Positions 5,577-11,265 of a stretch of DNA of 11,265 bases are shown piece after piece. The stretch is from NCBI GenBank assembly GCA_030636285.1, contig DAOVXE010000007.1, positions 1-11,265 of the forward strand, in the 5' to 3' direction. The stretch comes from Candidatus Falkowiibacteriota bacterium. GTDB taxonomy: Bacteria; Patescibacteria; ABY1; BM507; UBA12075. The stretch's first letter is position 1; each line of letters begins with the position of its first letter. The notes beneath the pieces were generated by a model that saw nothing but the letters and a program-made list of their open reading frames with translations, made no database searches and was not told the origin of the DNA. Both the position numbers and the translations under genes were made by a program.

Positions 5577-5855
5577 TTCGCTCCCTAGGGCCTCCGCGAC
5601 TTTATTTAACAAATTCACAGTAAAATTTTGCTGTCCGCTTTCAATTCTGGCGACATTGCTCTGAGTAGTATGAATTTTTTTAGCTAATTCCAATTGGCTC
5701 ATTTTTGCTTTCTTCCGTAACTTAATAATCTGATAAGCTATTTCCAGTTGCTTGCCATATTCATCATAATGTCTTTTTAACTTTTTATCTTTTAATTTAT
5801 TATCTAAATACGCCTGAAAATCAGTCGCTTTAATTATTTCGTTTTTCTTATTCAT
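5556..5855 (-). CDS. higA: HigA-type antitoxin, XRE-family HTH protein
   Basis: The 99-residue protein has a helix-turn-helix at about 47-85 (MSQLELAKKI, TTQSNVARIESGQ, then NLLNKVAEALG), the pattern of Cro/C1-XRE regulators. An N-terminal helical part (1-45) precedes it and would be a candidate toxin-binding region. Its ATG overlaps the end of the toxin gene by 8 bp (ATGAATAA), so the pair is translationally coupled with the toxin first, as in higBA loci. As known for the family it should neutralise the toxin and, with it, repress the shared promoter; the palindrome at 6214-6237 is the obvious site. The 3' end overlaps the end of prmC by 21 bp on the opposite strand. Confidence 0.88.
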   Translation of the reverse strand: MNKKNEIIKATDFQAYLDNKLKDKKLKRHYDEYGKQLEIAYQIIKLRKKAKMSQLELAKKIHTTQSNVARIESGQQNFTVNLLNKVAEALGSELKICIG

Positions 5856-6210
5856 ATAAATATAAATTATTTACCGCATCCTTGCGATTATTTTCCGCTT
5901 TAACTATTTCTCTCTTCGGAGTTTTGGGAGTTTTCTTTAAAAAAGCATGCAATAAAATAATTGTTTTATGTATAAAAGTAAAATAAAAAATTCTGTGACG
6001 ATTATGAGAAAAATCTATTCTTAATTCTCTTACTTTGCCTTTAATATGCTTTGCGTATGGCTCATCTAAATACCCTTTATTTTCTCTTAAAAATTCTATA
6101 AATCTTAAAATTTTCGCTTTATTTTTATTATCCAATTTTTCAATATATTCTAAAACCGGCTCTTTTCCGTTTTGGCTATTTTTATAAAATTTCACTTTAT
6201 ATTCTTTCAT
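5848..6210 (-). CDS. higB: HigB/RelE-type toxin (phage Gp49-like family)
   Basis: This 120-residue protein is of the RelE-superfamily Gp49-like type. The core strands and basic residues are visible: the helical N-terminal half (EYIEKLDNKNKAKILRFIEFL), then VRELRIDFSHNRHRIFYFTF (60-79), then IILLHAFLKKTPKTP (84-98) and a REI-type helix. Members are mostly ribosome-dependent mRNA interferases. The conserved Arg residues (R64, R71, R73) and the LLHAFLKKT strand support the family; activity is inferred. A short tail of ~15 residues extends past the family core and supplies the overlap with higA. The predicted transcription start coincides with the ATG, so the toxin message may be leaderless. Confidence 0.88.
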   Translation of the reverse strand: MKEYKVKFYKNSQNGKEPVLEYIEKLDNKNKAKILRFIEFLRENKGYLDEPYAKHIKGKVRELRIDFSHNRHRIFYFTFIHKTIILLHAFLKKTPKTPKREIVKAENNRKDAVNNLYLYE

Positions 6211-6213
6211 ATT

Positions 6214-6242
6214 AAATATATCATATATGAGATATTTGTCAA
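6214..6242 (-). promoter_or_regulatory. higBA promoter with palindromic operator
   Basis: On the minus strand a perfect TTGACA (6237-6242) lies 16 bp from TATATT (6215-6220). A 24-bp palindrome with one mismatched pair (6214-6237, core TCATATATGA at 6221-6230) fills the spacer and covers the -10 box. This is the usual site for autorepression by the antitoxin or toxin-antitoxin complex. The start of transcription, about 6208, falls on the higB start codon. Confidence 0.7.
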
Positions 6243-6270
6243 CAATTGCTTATTTTATTAAATTTGTTGC

Positions 6271-7416
6271 CTAATACGTTACTTCAGTTCCCGGGCTTAC
6301 TACTTGTATCCAGGTCGTTCCCCTGTTATAAAAAAACTCATTATTATCATTATCATAGAATCTGGCGCGCGCGGTCGCGCTCTTTTTTTGCCAAATTCCG
6401 TCCGCGCATTTGCCGTCCATGCAGACCATTGCCGTGCCGGTGCCGATATGGTCCAGTTCAATGCGCAAAAGCTCATCAATTTCACGCCTGGCGATCCGCT
6501 GGATAATTACGTTTTTGGCTTTTATTGTTTTATTGTCAACGTCCCGGTGTGGCTCTCCTGCTAAAAAACGTTCGTAATTATTACTATTTTGATCATACTG
6601 CCAACGCACGCGATAATAGGCCGAGGGATGGCTTATCGCAATAGTTGAAGTAGCAGGCCGGGATTTTATATTCTCATCGTCTTTAAACTGCCAGCTAAAA
6701 TATTTACCTTCTGTTAATCCCTTGTTTTCCAGATATTCATCAAGCTTCTCGCTTGAAGTATAAACGTTATGCGGCGGCGCTTGTTGTTGGCCGCGCCAAA
6801 AATAGCTGCCATTATAGAATTCATTTATATGAAGAACGTTTTCCTTTTTCATTTTAACCAAAGCCTCAGGACTGCCGCCCACATGGGCGTAGAGGGCGGA
6901 AAATTCCCGGGCCCAATCAACATAGTAAGGCCGGGCGGAACGGATTGGCCCGATCTTGCCAAGCAACTCCGCGGAAGCGTAAAACGCCAAATAACGGCTA
7001 ATTCCGCCCTCCACGGCCGCTTCAATCACCAAATTGGCCCCAGACAAGCCGGATTGTGGCCTGGCCTCAAAATGATTATCTATCATTATAGCCAAGGGAT
7101 AAAAATTTTCTTTTCCCGGTTTTACCATTACACCGTCAATCCGACGAGGTACCAGGTTGCTTTCTACTGATTGTTCTACGCTCAGGCCGAGTTTGACAGA
7201 TAAAGCCTTGAGCGGGTCTTCAAAAAATTCAACCGGCCGGGTAACTATAAAATACACGCCCACTGAAAGCGCCAGAGAGAAAAAGAAAAACAACGCGGAA
7301 ATAAAAAACCAAATGTAATATTTTTTTATTCCTGTCTCTTTGTTTTTATCTAAGCCAATATCCTCTATGTTTTTTTTATCAGACACCATCTTAAAGGTGC
7401 TGGATTTATTTTCCAT
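6271..7416 (-). CDS. DUF3048 (YerB-like) membrane-anchored extracytoplasmic protein
   Basis: I take the ATG at 7414-7416, giving 381 residues. It overlaps the rplY stop by 11 bp, which fits translational coupling. The frame stays open further upstream, but only because it runs antiphase through the charged tail of rplY. A cytoplasmic stretch (1-33) leads to one membrane helix (about 34-59), then an extracellular part. The DUF3048 signature is clear: PLAIMIDNHFEARPQSGL, then NLVIEAAVEGGISRY, IGPIRSARPYYVDWA and HVGGSPEAL. The C-terminal DUF3048 part has RVRWQYD, then GTGTAMVCMDGK and GIWQK, and ends with GTEVTY. The family is widespread in Firmicutes (YerB, often a lipoprotein) and CPR. Its biochemical role is unknown to me. 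It ends 25 bp before the higBA promoter region. Confidence 0.9.
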   Translation of the reverse strand: MENKSSTFKMVSDKKNIEDIGLDKNKETGIKKYYIWFFISALFFFFSLALSVGVYFIVTRPVEFFEDPLKALSVKLGLSVEQSVESNLVPRRIDGVMVKPGKENFYPLAIMIDNHFEARPQSGLSGANLVIEAAVEGGISRYLAFYASAELLGKIGPIRSARPYYVDWAREFSALYAHVGGSPEALVKMKKENVLHINEFYNGSYFWRGQQQAPPHNVYTSSEKLDEYLENKGLTEGKYFSWQFKDDENIKSRPATSTIAISHPSAYYRVRWQYDQNSNNYERFLAGEPHRDVDNKTIKAKNVIIQRIARREIDELLRIELDHIGTGTAMVCMDGKCADGIWQKKSATARARFYDNDNNEFFYNRGTTWIQVVSPGTEVTY

Positions 7417-8110
7417 CAGATTTTTTGTCTGTTTTCTCTTTATCTTTTCCCTTGCCTCCATCAGCGCCTTCGCCCTTTTCTTCGCCTTCTCCTTCCTTTG
7501 CTTTTTCCTCGTCTTCGGCGATCTTTTTCTTTTCTTCTTCATCTTCATCCACTAATCGCGGCGCCAATACACTGGCAACGGCATCTTCGGGATTATTTAT
7601 TACCTTGATTTTTTTATCAATTCGCAGATCCGAAACTTTAACAGTATCGCTGAATGTTTCCAAAGGGTTAACATCCACTTCAATATTTTCCGGCAGATCG
7701 GCCGGCAAACAATTAGCCCGTATTGATTCCAAACTTTTGATCAAGGTGCCGCCAAGATCTTTAACGGCTTTAGGGTCGCCAATAAATTTAAGCGGTATTT
7801 CCACATCAATCGGTTTGTTCATATCTACCCGATAAAAATCCACGTGAATAATTTTGTCATTTACTGGATTGCGCTGGATGTTTTTAATGATCACTTTGAT
7901 CGCACCGGCTTTATCAACGCTTAAGTCAATCAAGCTTGACTCACCGGCAATGGCGTATGTTTGATCAATGTCATTGGCGCCTAATTTCAAATGTTCGTTT
8001 TGTTTATCCCCGCCATATAATACTGCGGGAACCTGGCCGGCTTGCGCGATTTTCACCGCCCTATCATCATCACCTGTTCTTTTAATTGCGTTTAAAATAA
8101 GTTTTTTCAT
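7406..8110 (-). CDS. rplY: Ribosomal protein bL25, Ctc/TL5 long form
   Basis: The 234-residue protein has the 5S-rRNA-binding bL25 domain (about 1-95, with QVPAVLYGG at 26-34 and HVDFYRVD at 89-96) and the TL5/Ctc C-terminal beta domain (about 97-185, with IPLKFIGDP, then RANCLPADLP and ETFSDTVKVSDL). A highly charged Glu/Lys/Gly tail follows (186-234). The Ctc form is a 50S subunit protein linked to general stress in Bacillus. The tail is low-complexity and overlaps the first codons of the DUF3048 gene. The ATG at 8108-8110 gives the standard N-terminus. No SD is present at the expected distance. It may be read through from rodA, 138 bp upstream, across the palindromic repeat at 8149-8246. 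Confidence 0.95.
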   Translation of the reverse strand: MKKLILNAIKRTGDDDRAVKIAQAGQVPAVLYGGDKQNEHLKLGANDIDQTYAIAGESSLIDLSVDKAGAIKVIIKNIQRNPVNDKIIHVDFYRVDMNKPIDVEIPLKFIGDPKAVKDLGGTLIKSLESIRANCLPADLPENIEVDVNPLETFSDTVKVSDLRIDKKIKVINNPEDAVASVLAPRLVDEDEEEKKKIAEDEEKAKEGEGEEKGEGADGGKGKDKEKTDKKSDGK

Positions 8111-8148
8111 TTTATTATTTTTTATTATTTATTAAATTCATTTTTACT

Positions 8149-8246
8149 CCCACGAAATTACAAATCTATTTACAAATTTACGAATTTTTTCTTAAATATT
8201 TAAACCAGTATTCGTAAATTCGTGAAATAATTCGTTGATTCGTGGG
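8149..8246. repeat. Inverted repeat with 8-bp tandem-unit arms between rodA and rplY
   Basis: Two 37-bp arms (8149-8185 and 8210-8246) match as inverted repeats at about 27 of 37 positions and enclose a 24-nt AT-rich loop. The right arm is built from 8-bp units, ATTCGTAA ATTCGTGA, a 4-bp spacer, then ATTCGTTG ATTCGTGG. The left arm is the degenerate complement (TTACGAAT, TTACAAAT, CCACGAAA). It begins 2 bp after the rodA stop and occupies most of the rodA-rplY gap. It may act as an RNA hairpin, but there is no canonical T-tail. Confidence 0.8.
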
Positions 8247-8248
8247 GT

Positions 8249-9355
8249 TTAATATTTTAATTTTGATCTAATTATAACACTTTCAGCAATACCGACCAAA
8301 ATTAAGCTGGAAACGATTGCCGAACCGCCATAACTTAAGAACGGCAAGGAAATGCCGATTACCGGAAGTATTCCGATGTTCATACCAATATTAATAAACA
8401 TTTCAATAAAAATCAAGGTTATCACCCCTAAAAGGAAATAAACCCCATAATCATTGGGGCAAGACCGTATACCCCTGATCAATCTAAAAAAGAATACGGC
8501 AAAAAATATAATTACCAGAGTAACTCCAAGTAATCCTAATTCTTCGGCTATAACCGCGAAAATAAAGTCATTTTGGGCCTCTGGCAGGAACTTTAACTGG
8601 GATTGAGAGCCAAAGCCAATCCCCTGCCCAATCAGACGGCCGGAACCGACCGCGATCATTGCCTGTTCAATATTATATCCCTGAGCCAGCGAATTTGTCT
8701 GCGGATCTAAAAAAGTCATTATCCGGTCTTTTTGATAATCAACAAAAAAGAAAAACCAGCCAATCAACATCATCATGATCATTATGGCGAAGATAGTCAA
8801 AATATATCGTTTTTTAATGCCGGTTAAAAATAAAAGAACAGCCCAGACCAGAAAAAGGATCATTGCCGAGCCAAAATCCGGCTGGCGCATTATCAGTATC
8901 ACGAATATTCCGGTACCAAGGCCGGATATGATCAAATGTTTTAACGGGCTGATCTTAATAGAAACGCTGGAATAATATCTGGCCAAATAAACAATCAATA
9001 TTATTTTAACAAACTCAACCGGCTGCAAAGTAAACGGGCCCAAATTATACCAGCCGCGCGTGCCCCTGATGGTTTCACCGAAAAATAAAACCCCGGCAAG
9101 CAAAAAAACGCCAACAATATATATATAATTACTATAGCTTCGCAGATTCAAATAGTCTATGCTCGCGAAAATAAATAAAGCCGCTATTCCCAATACCACA
9201 AAACCAAGCTGTTTTTTAAAATTCAAAAGATCTACCGCGCCCTGACTAAGAGCAATGCTATATATCTCCACTAAGCCGAAACAAAGCAGCAGCATTACTG
9301 TTGCGAAAAGGATCCAATCAAAATTTTTAATTACCAGGTTTATTCTGTTCCACAT
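8249..9355 (-). CDS. rodA: RodA/FtsW-family SEDS peptidoglycan glycosyltransferase
   Basis: The 368-residue protein is a polytopic membrane protein with about ten hydrophobic segments. SEDS hallmarks are visible: RGWYNLGPFTLQPVEFVK (100-117), RQPDFGSA (157-164), IGQGIGFGSQSQLKFLPEAQND (near 242-263, where Asp263 matches the catalytic Asp of RodA), AVIAEELG (267-274) and GISLPFLSYGGS (334-345). The family polymerises lipid II into glycan strands with a class B PBP. Length and the lack of extra termini favour RodA (elongation) over FtsW, but FtsW cannot be excluded from one paralogue. The class B PBP and MreB genes are not in this window. The ATG at 9353-9355 is chosen for the standard short cytoplasmic N-terminus; no SD is visible. 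Its leader contains repeat R3. Confidence 0.93.
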   Translation of the reverse strand: MWNRINLVIKNFDWILFATVMLLLCFGLVEIYSIALSQGAVDLLNFKKQLGFVVLGIAALFIFASIDYLNLRSYSNYIYIVGVFLLAGVLFFGETIRGTRGWYNLGPFTLQPVEFVKIILIVYLARYYSSVSIKISPLKHLIISGLGTGIFVILIMRQPDFGSAMILFLVWAVLLFLTGIKKRYILTIFAIMIMMMLIGWFFFFVDYQKDRIMTFLDPQTNSLAQGYNIEQAMIAVGSGRLIGQGIGFGSQSQLKFLPEAQNDFIFAVIAEELGLLGVTLVIIFFAVFFFRLIRGIRSCPNDYGVYFLLGVITLIFIEMFINIGMNIGILPVIGISLPFLSYGGSAIVSSLILVGIAESVIIRSKLKY

Positions 9356-9378
9356 ATTCTAGTAATAACAAAAACTAA

Positions 9379-9487
9379 TTGTCATTGCGAGCCCCGATGC
9401 AATCGGGGCGCGGCAATCTCGTGGTAATAAAATCGCGTGTTTTAAAAACACGAGATTGCTTCGTCGCTCCGCTCCTCGCAATGACAA
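9379..9487. repeat. Palindromic repeat, TGTCATTGCGAG type (R3)
   Basis: A 109-bp element with ends TTGTCATTGCGAG (9379-9391) and CTCGCAATGACAA (9475-9487). It has inner arms GCAATCTCGTG (9413-9423) and CACGAGATTGC (9449-9459), and a nested palindrome CCCCGAT...ATCGGGG (9392-9407). It is related in style to R1 (TGTCATT...AATCTCG arms) and is a widely seen intergenic repeat in bacterial genomes. The right arm shows a loose 5-bp rhythm (CTTCG TCGCT CCGCT CCTCG). It fills most of the gap between rodA and the next gene. Confidence 0.85.
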
Positions 9488-9496
9488 GTCTGTTTT

Positions 9497-10525
9497 CTAA
9501 TCCCCCCAGCTCGCTTTCGGGCTTACATATACTTGTTCGTCAGTAATATTTATTTCACCGACGATGTCAATATAACGGATACGCCCAAGGCGGCCGGGCC
9601 AGGTTAAAACTATATCGCGGCTTTCACCGGATAAAAAGTTTTCCAATAAGTATTGGTTGGCGCTGGTTATCCGCGTATTATCAGATAGTAAAATTATAAA
9701 ATTGACATCATAATAATTATAAGCGGTCAAATTTTTAGCCGTGAATGACACCTCATTCAAGCTTAAAGACTCGGTAAGGATGGTGCTCATGGCCGGAGTA
9801 AATTTTTTATCGCTGATCTCTATATTCAAATGCTCATCCATATAGGCTTCCCAGTCCGGATAATCATGGGCTGTTACCCGTCCCCAGGATATATCGCTGA
9901 ATTCAAATTTTATATCCGGCTTTGAGCCAAGCCCGTCATGCCCCAAAGATAAAAGATGTTTTGATTCATTAGGTAAAATAAAATTTTTATGTTCGGCAAT
10001 GATATTTCCATTGCTATCTTTATATACATATTGGAATTCCGCCCAATGGGTAAGGTTGGGATTGATTATTTTGGTGATAAAATCGGTTTTTGCGCCGGCG
10101 CCCATAAGAATAATCGGAGTTTGAGCCAGGATTGGCTGAGCTTTTTGTCGGAGAAGGATGATCGGAATCGCGTTATTAAAACGCGTTAGATCATCCAGCA
10201 TTTTTGAATCTTCAACCATGCCTATTAAAACATAATGGCCGAAAGAATAAATAAAAATAGACCAGGAAACAACACTGGTAGTTATTAAAAACGCGTATAA
10301 AGCATAAAGAAATTTTTTTCTATGCTTAAGGAACCAAAGCCCGGTTTCCAGCTTGCCAACGCTTAATCCTTCCGGATCCTTGTATCTGCCAATATTAACC
10401 TTGCTTTTATCCGCCTTTTTTATTGGTTCAGGAGCCATGATTGGCAACGGCGGCGCGGAATTTCCCTTTTTTGCCTTTGTGTTTTTTTTCGCGCCTGATA
10501 AATTGTCCCGCAGTAAATTAACCAT
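9497..10525 (-). CDS. Unassigned single-pass membrane protein with extracytoplasmic domain
   Basis: I cannot name this 342-residue protein. Visible parts are a Lys/Pro-rich cytoplasmic tail (1-~70, with runs such as KKNTKAKKGNSAPPLP), one membrane helix (about 73-95, preceded by HRKKFLY, so N-in) and an extracytoplasmic region of ~245 residues. That region looks beta-rich (WAEFQYVYKDSNGN, then VSFTAKNLTAYNYYDVNFIILLSDN) and resembles Ig-like or beta-sandwich assembly. The N-terminus MVNLL recalls PilN-like proteins, but the rest does not support that. It lies upstream of rodA in the same direction, so a cell-envelope role is plausible but unproven. The ATG at 10523-10525 is 1 bp from the MITE-like element R2-B, which has replaced any native leader and RBS. 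Confidence 0.8.
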   Translation of the reverse strand: MVNLLRDNLSGAKKNTKAKKGNSAPPLPIMAPEPIKKADKSKVNIGRYKDPEGLSVGKLETGLWFLKHRKKFLYALYAFLITTSVVSWSIFIYSFGHYVLIGMVEDSKMLDDLTRFNNAIPIILLRQKAQPILAQTPIILMGAGAKTDFITKIINPNLTHWAEFQYVYKDSNGNIIAEHKNFILPNESKHLLSLGHDGLGSKPDIKFEFSDISWGRVTAHDYPDWEAYMDEHLNIEISDKKFTPAMSTILTESLSLNEVSFTAKNLTAYNYYDVNFIILLSDNTRITSANQYLLENFLSGESRDIVLTWPGRLGRIRYIDIVGEINITDEQVYVSPKASWGD

Positions 10526-10526
10526 A

Positions 10527-10688
10527 AGACCTTTTGTGAAATAATAATTTCGTTACGAAATTTTTAGATTTTGAGAAAATTTTTTCAAAAAAATTTTTGC
10601 TTATGCCATAGCATAGGCCAAAATTTTTTTGGAGAAATTTGCCAAAATATAAAAATTGCAGTAGAAAGAATTATTTTACAAGAGGTCT
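10527..10688. mobile_element. MITE-like palindromic element, family R2 copy B
   Basis: This 162-bp relative of 2478-2656 aligns in the same plus-strand orientation. Its ends are AGACCTTTTGTGAAATAA (left) and TTATTTTACAAGAGGTCT (right); they pair with each other with about two mismatches, although they differ from the copy A ends. The centre TTGCTTATGCCATAGCATAGGCC again forms the hairpin tip. ATA flanks both sides (10524-10526 and 10689-10691), a possible 3-bp target duplication. It separates the predicted promoter at 10696-10725 from the minus-strand gene whose ATG it touches. Confidence 0.65.
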
Positions 10689-10695
10689 ATACTTT

Positions 10696-10725
10696 ATAGT
10701 ACCAGATTTTTTAATTTTTTTCCAA
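10696..10725 (-). promoter_or_regulatory. Possible promoter of the 9497-10525 gene
   Basis: On the minus strand TTGGAA (10720-10725) and TACTAT (10696-10701) with an extended TGG are 18 bp apart. An overlapping TATAAA (10693-10698) is an alternative -10. Either would start transcription at about 10686-10689, the edge of element R2-B, so the leader would be the element itself. Confidence 0.35.
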
Positions 10726-10744
10726 TTTTATCCAATTTTTCTCC

Positions 10745-10773
10745 TTGCAAAAATTCAAGTTATTTGCTAAAAT
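10745..10773 (+). promoter_or_regulatory. Predicted promoter of the Cys-rich membrane protein gene
   Basis: TTGCAA (10745-10750) and TAAAAT (10768-10773) are 17 bp apart. Transcription would start near 10780 and give a ~78-nt leader. The leader holds a small hairpin CGCTC-TTAAT-GAGCG (10789-10803) followed by TATTTTTT, which looks like a weak attenuator, and a 14-bp perfect palindrome AACTAATATTAGTT (10823-10836). Confidence 0.55.
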
Positions 10774-10788
10774 TTAAGAGTAAACAAT

Positions 10789-10810
10789 CGCTCTTAATGA
10801 GCGTATTTTT
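10789..10810 (+). terminator. Possible leader attenuator hairpin
   Basis: The 5-bp stem CGCTC/GAGCG with a 5-nt loop is followed by TATTTTTT. It lies inside the predicted leader of the 10858 gene. The stem is short and could be chance, or the palindromic pattern could be a protein site. Confidence 0.25.
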
Positions 10811-10857
10811 TAAGTTTTATTAAACTAATATTAGTTAATTAGGCGTAAACCAATTCT

Positions 10858-11250
10858 ATGCCAAACCAAGCCCAAAACCTGAGTCAAAATTCAGATTTGG
10901 ATCAAAATCAAAACAAAAATCAAGGGCAGCCGCCTGAAAAAGAGCGCTTTCTTTTTATGACTCTTAAAACACATGTAATCGTTTTGATTTTTACCGTGTT
11001 TATAGCGATTATTATCGGCGGTGGATATATGATTGCGAAATACGCAATCATTCCGCCAAGCAATATAGATTTGCCGATTGTCAAGCCTATCGTTGAAGCT
11101 CAATGCGAAATAGATTCTGATTGCAAATTGCTTTATGTTGGTTTTAGGGCATGTGCGCCTTGTGATTTTTCAGTAGTGGATTATAAATGTTTTAATAAAG
11201 ATGAAGCTAAAAAGGGGTCATACGCAATATATGGTTTTAAAATAAAATGA
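10858..11250 (+). CDS. Small membrane-anchored protein with Cys-rich extracytoplasmic domain
   Basis: This 130-residue protein has a Gln/Asn-rich hydrophilic N-terminus (1-~30), one strong membrane helix (about 38-60, VIVLIFTVFIAIIIGGGYMIA) and a short outside domain. That domain carries five cysteines in the pattern C-x6-C-x11-C-x2-C-x9-C (CEIDSDCKLLYVGF, ACAPC, DYKCFN). The CxxDSDC start is one I associate with small secreted Cys proteins of CPR genomes, but I cannot name the family. The cysteines probably form disulfides or bind metal. After the last Cys the protein ends within ~20 residues at a TGA, so a C-terminal truncation or frameshift is possible. No SD precedes the ATG at 10858. It is divergent from the 9497-10525 gene. 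Confidence 0.75.
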   Translation: MPNQAQNLSQNSDLDQNQNKNQGQPPEKERFLFMTLKTHVIVLIFTVFIAIIIGGGYMIAKYAIIPPSNIDLPIVKPIVEAQCEIDSDCKLLYVGFRACAPCDFSVVDYKCFNKDEAKKGSYAIYGFKIK

Positions 11251-11265
11251 GATATAATGAAGTTA

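Noticed and set aside
6246..7170. Plus-strand open frames over the DUF3048 gene
   Set aside because: They are antisense to clearly conserved DUF3048 motifs and show Arg/Pro-rich translations typical of shadow frames.
7417..7548. N-terminal extension of the DUF3048 protein by 44 Lys/Arg-rich residues
   Set aside because: It overlaps the charged tail of rplY in another frame, and the composition is explained by that tail. The ATG at 7414-7416 gives an 11-bp stop-start overlap and a normal membrane-anchor N-terminus.
8115..8141. Eight-codon leader ORF before rplY with a GGGAG motif
   Set aside because: It is Asn/Lys-only AT-rich sequence, easily chance, with no attenuation structure coupled to it.
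9497..10525. PilN/type IV pilus assembly protein
   Set aside because: Only the MVNLL start and single membrane helix fit. The size and the beta-rich outer region do not, and no pil genes are adjacent.
11257..11265. Start of a further gene (ATG AAG TTA)
   Set aside because: Only three codons are inside the window; there is not enough sequence to support it.

Overview
The window is AT-rich, densely packed bacterial DNA. Its gene content fits a member of the Candidate Phyla Radiation (Patescibacteria): housekeeping genes sit next to small unassigned membrane proteins, a DUF3048/YerB-type protein and a lysine-rich extension on ribosomal protein bL31, and many short imperfect inverted repeats lie between genes. 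TGA and TAA both act as stops, so the code looks standard. The lineage is an inference from gene content and sequence style, not from a marker tree.

Left part (1-2470, mostly minus strand): a two-gene operon of a stand-alone response-regulator receiver domain and a HlyD/MacA-type membrane fusion protein that runs off the window, then lexA. LexA is complete, with HTH, Ala-Gly cleavage site and Ser/Lys dyad. It has a good sigma70-type promoter with a GTTC-N3-GAAC palindrome just past the expected transcription start. Two copies of a ~140-bp palindromic repeat flank lexA in the same orientation.

Middle (2440-6245): rpmE (bL31), prfA (RF1) and prmC (the enzyme that methylates the RF1 GGQ glutamine) all face right. 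A foreign-looking unassigned minus-strand gene (4233-4622) separates prfA from prmC. A higBA-type toxin-antitoxin pair, with a palindromic operator over its promoter, converges on the end of prmC.

Right part (6271-11265): minus-strand genes for a DUF3048 membrane-anchored protein, ribosomal protein bL25/Ctc (overlapping it by 11 bp), RodA/FtsW-type SEDS glycosyltransferase and an unassigned single-pass membrane protein. A divergent gene then encodes a small Cys-rich membrane-anchored protein.

The repeats are the most striking part. (1) Two copies of a 160-180 bp AGACCY-ended, fully palindromic MITE-like element (2478-2656 and 10527-10688) lie directly downstream of predicted promoters and just before start codons. 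Their outer arms differ between copies yet stay complementary within each copy. (2) Several hairpin elements have arms built from degenerate 5-, 7- or 8-bp tandem units: 1301-1438, 2285-2424, 3081-3156, 8149-8246 and, less clearly, 9379-9487. Two 7-bp-unit arrays in opposite orientation lie inside the prmC coding sequence, where they encode extra loop peptides. One such hairpin forms the leader of prfA.

The two stretches over 300 bp without a gene (2075-2678 and 10526-10857) hold promoters, the repeats and the MITE-like elements described below.
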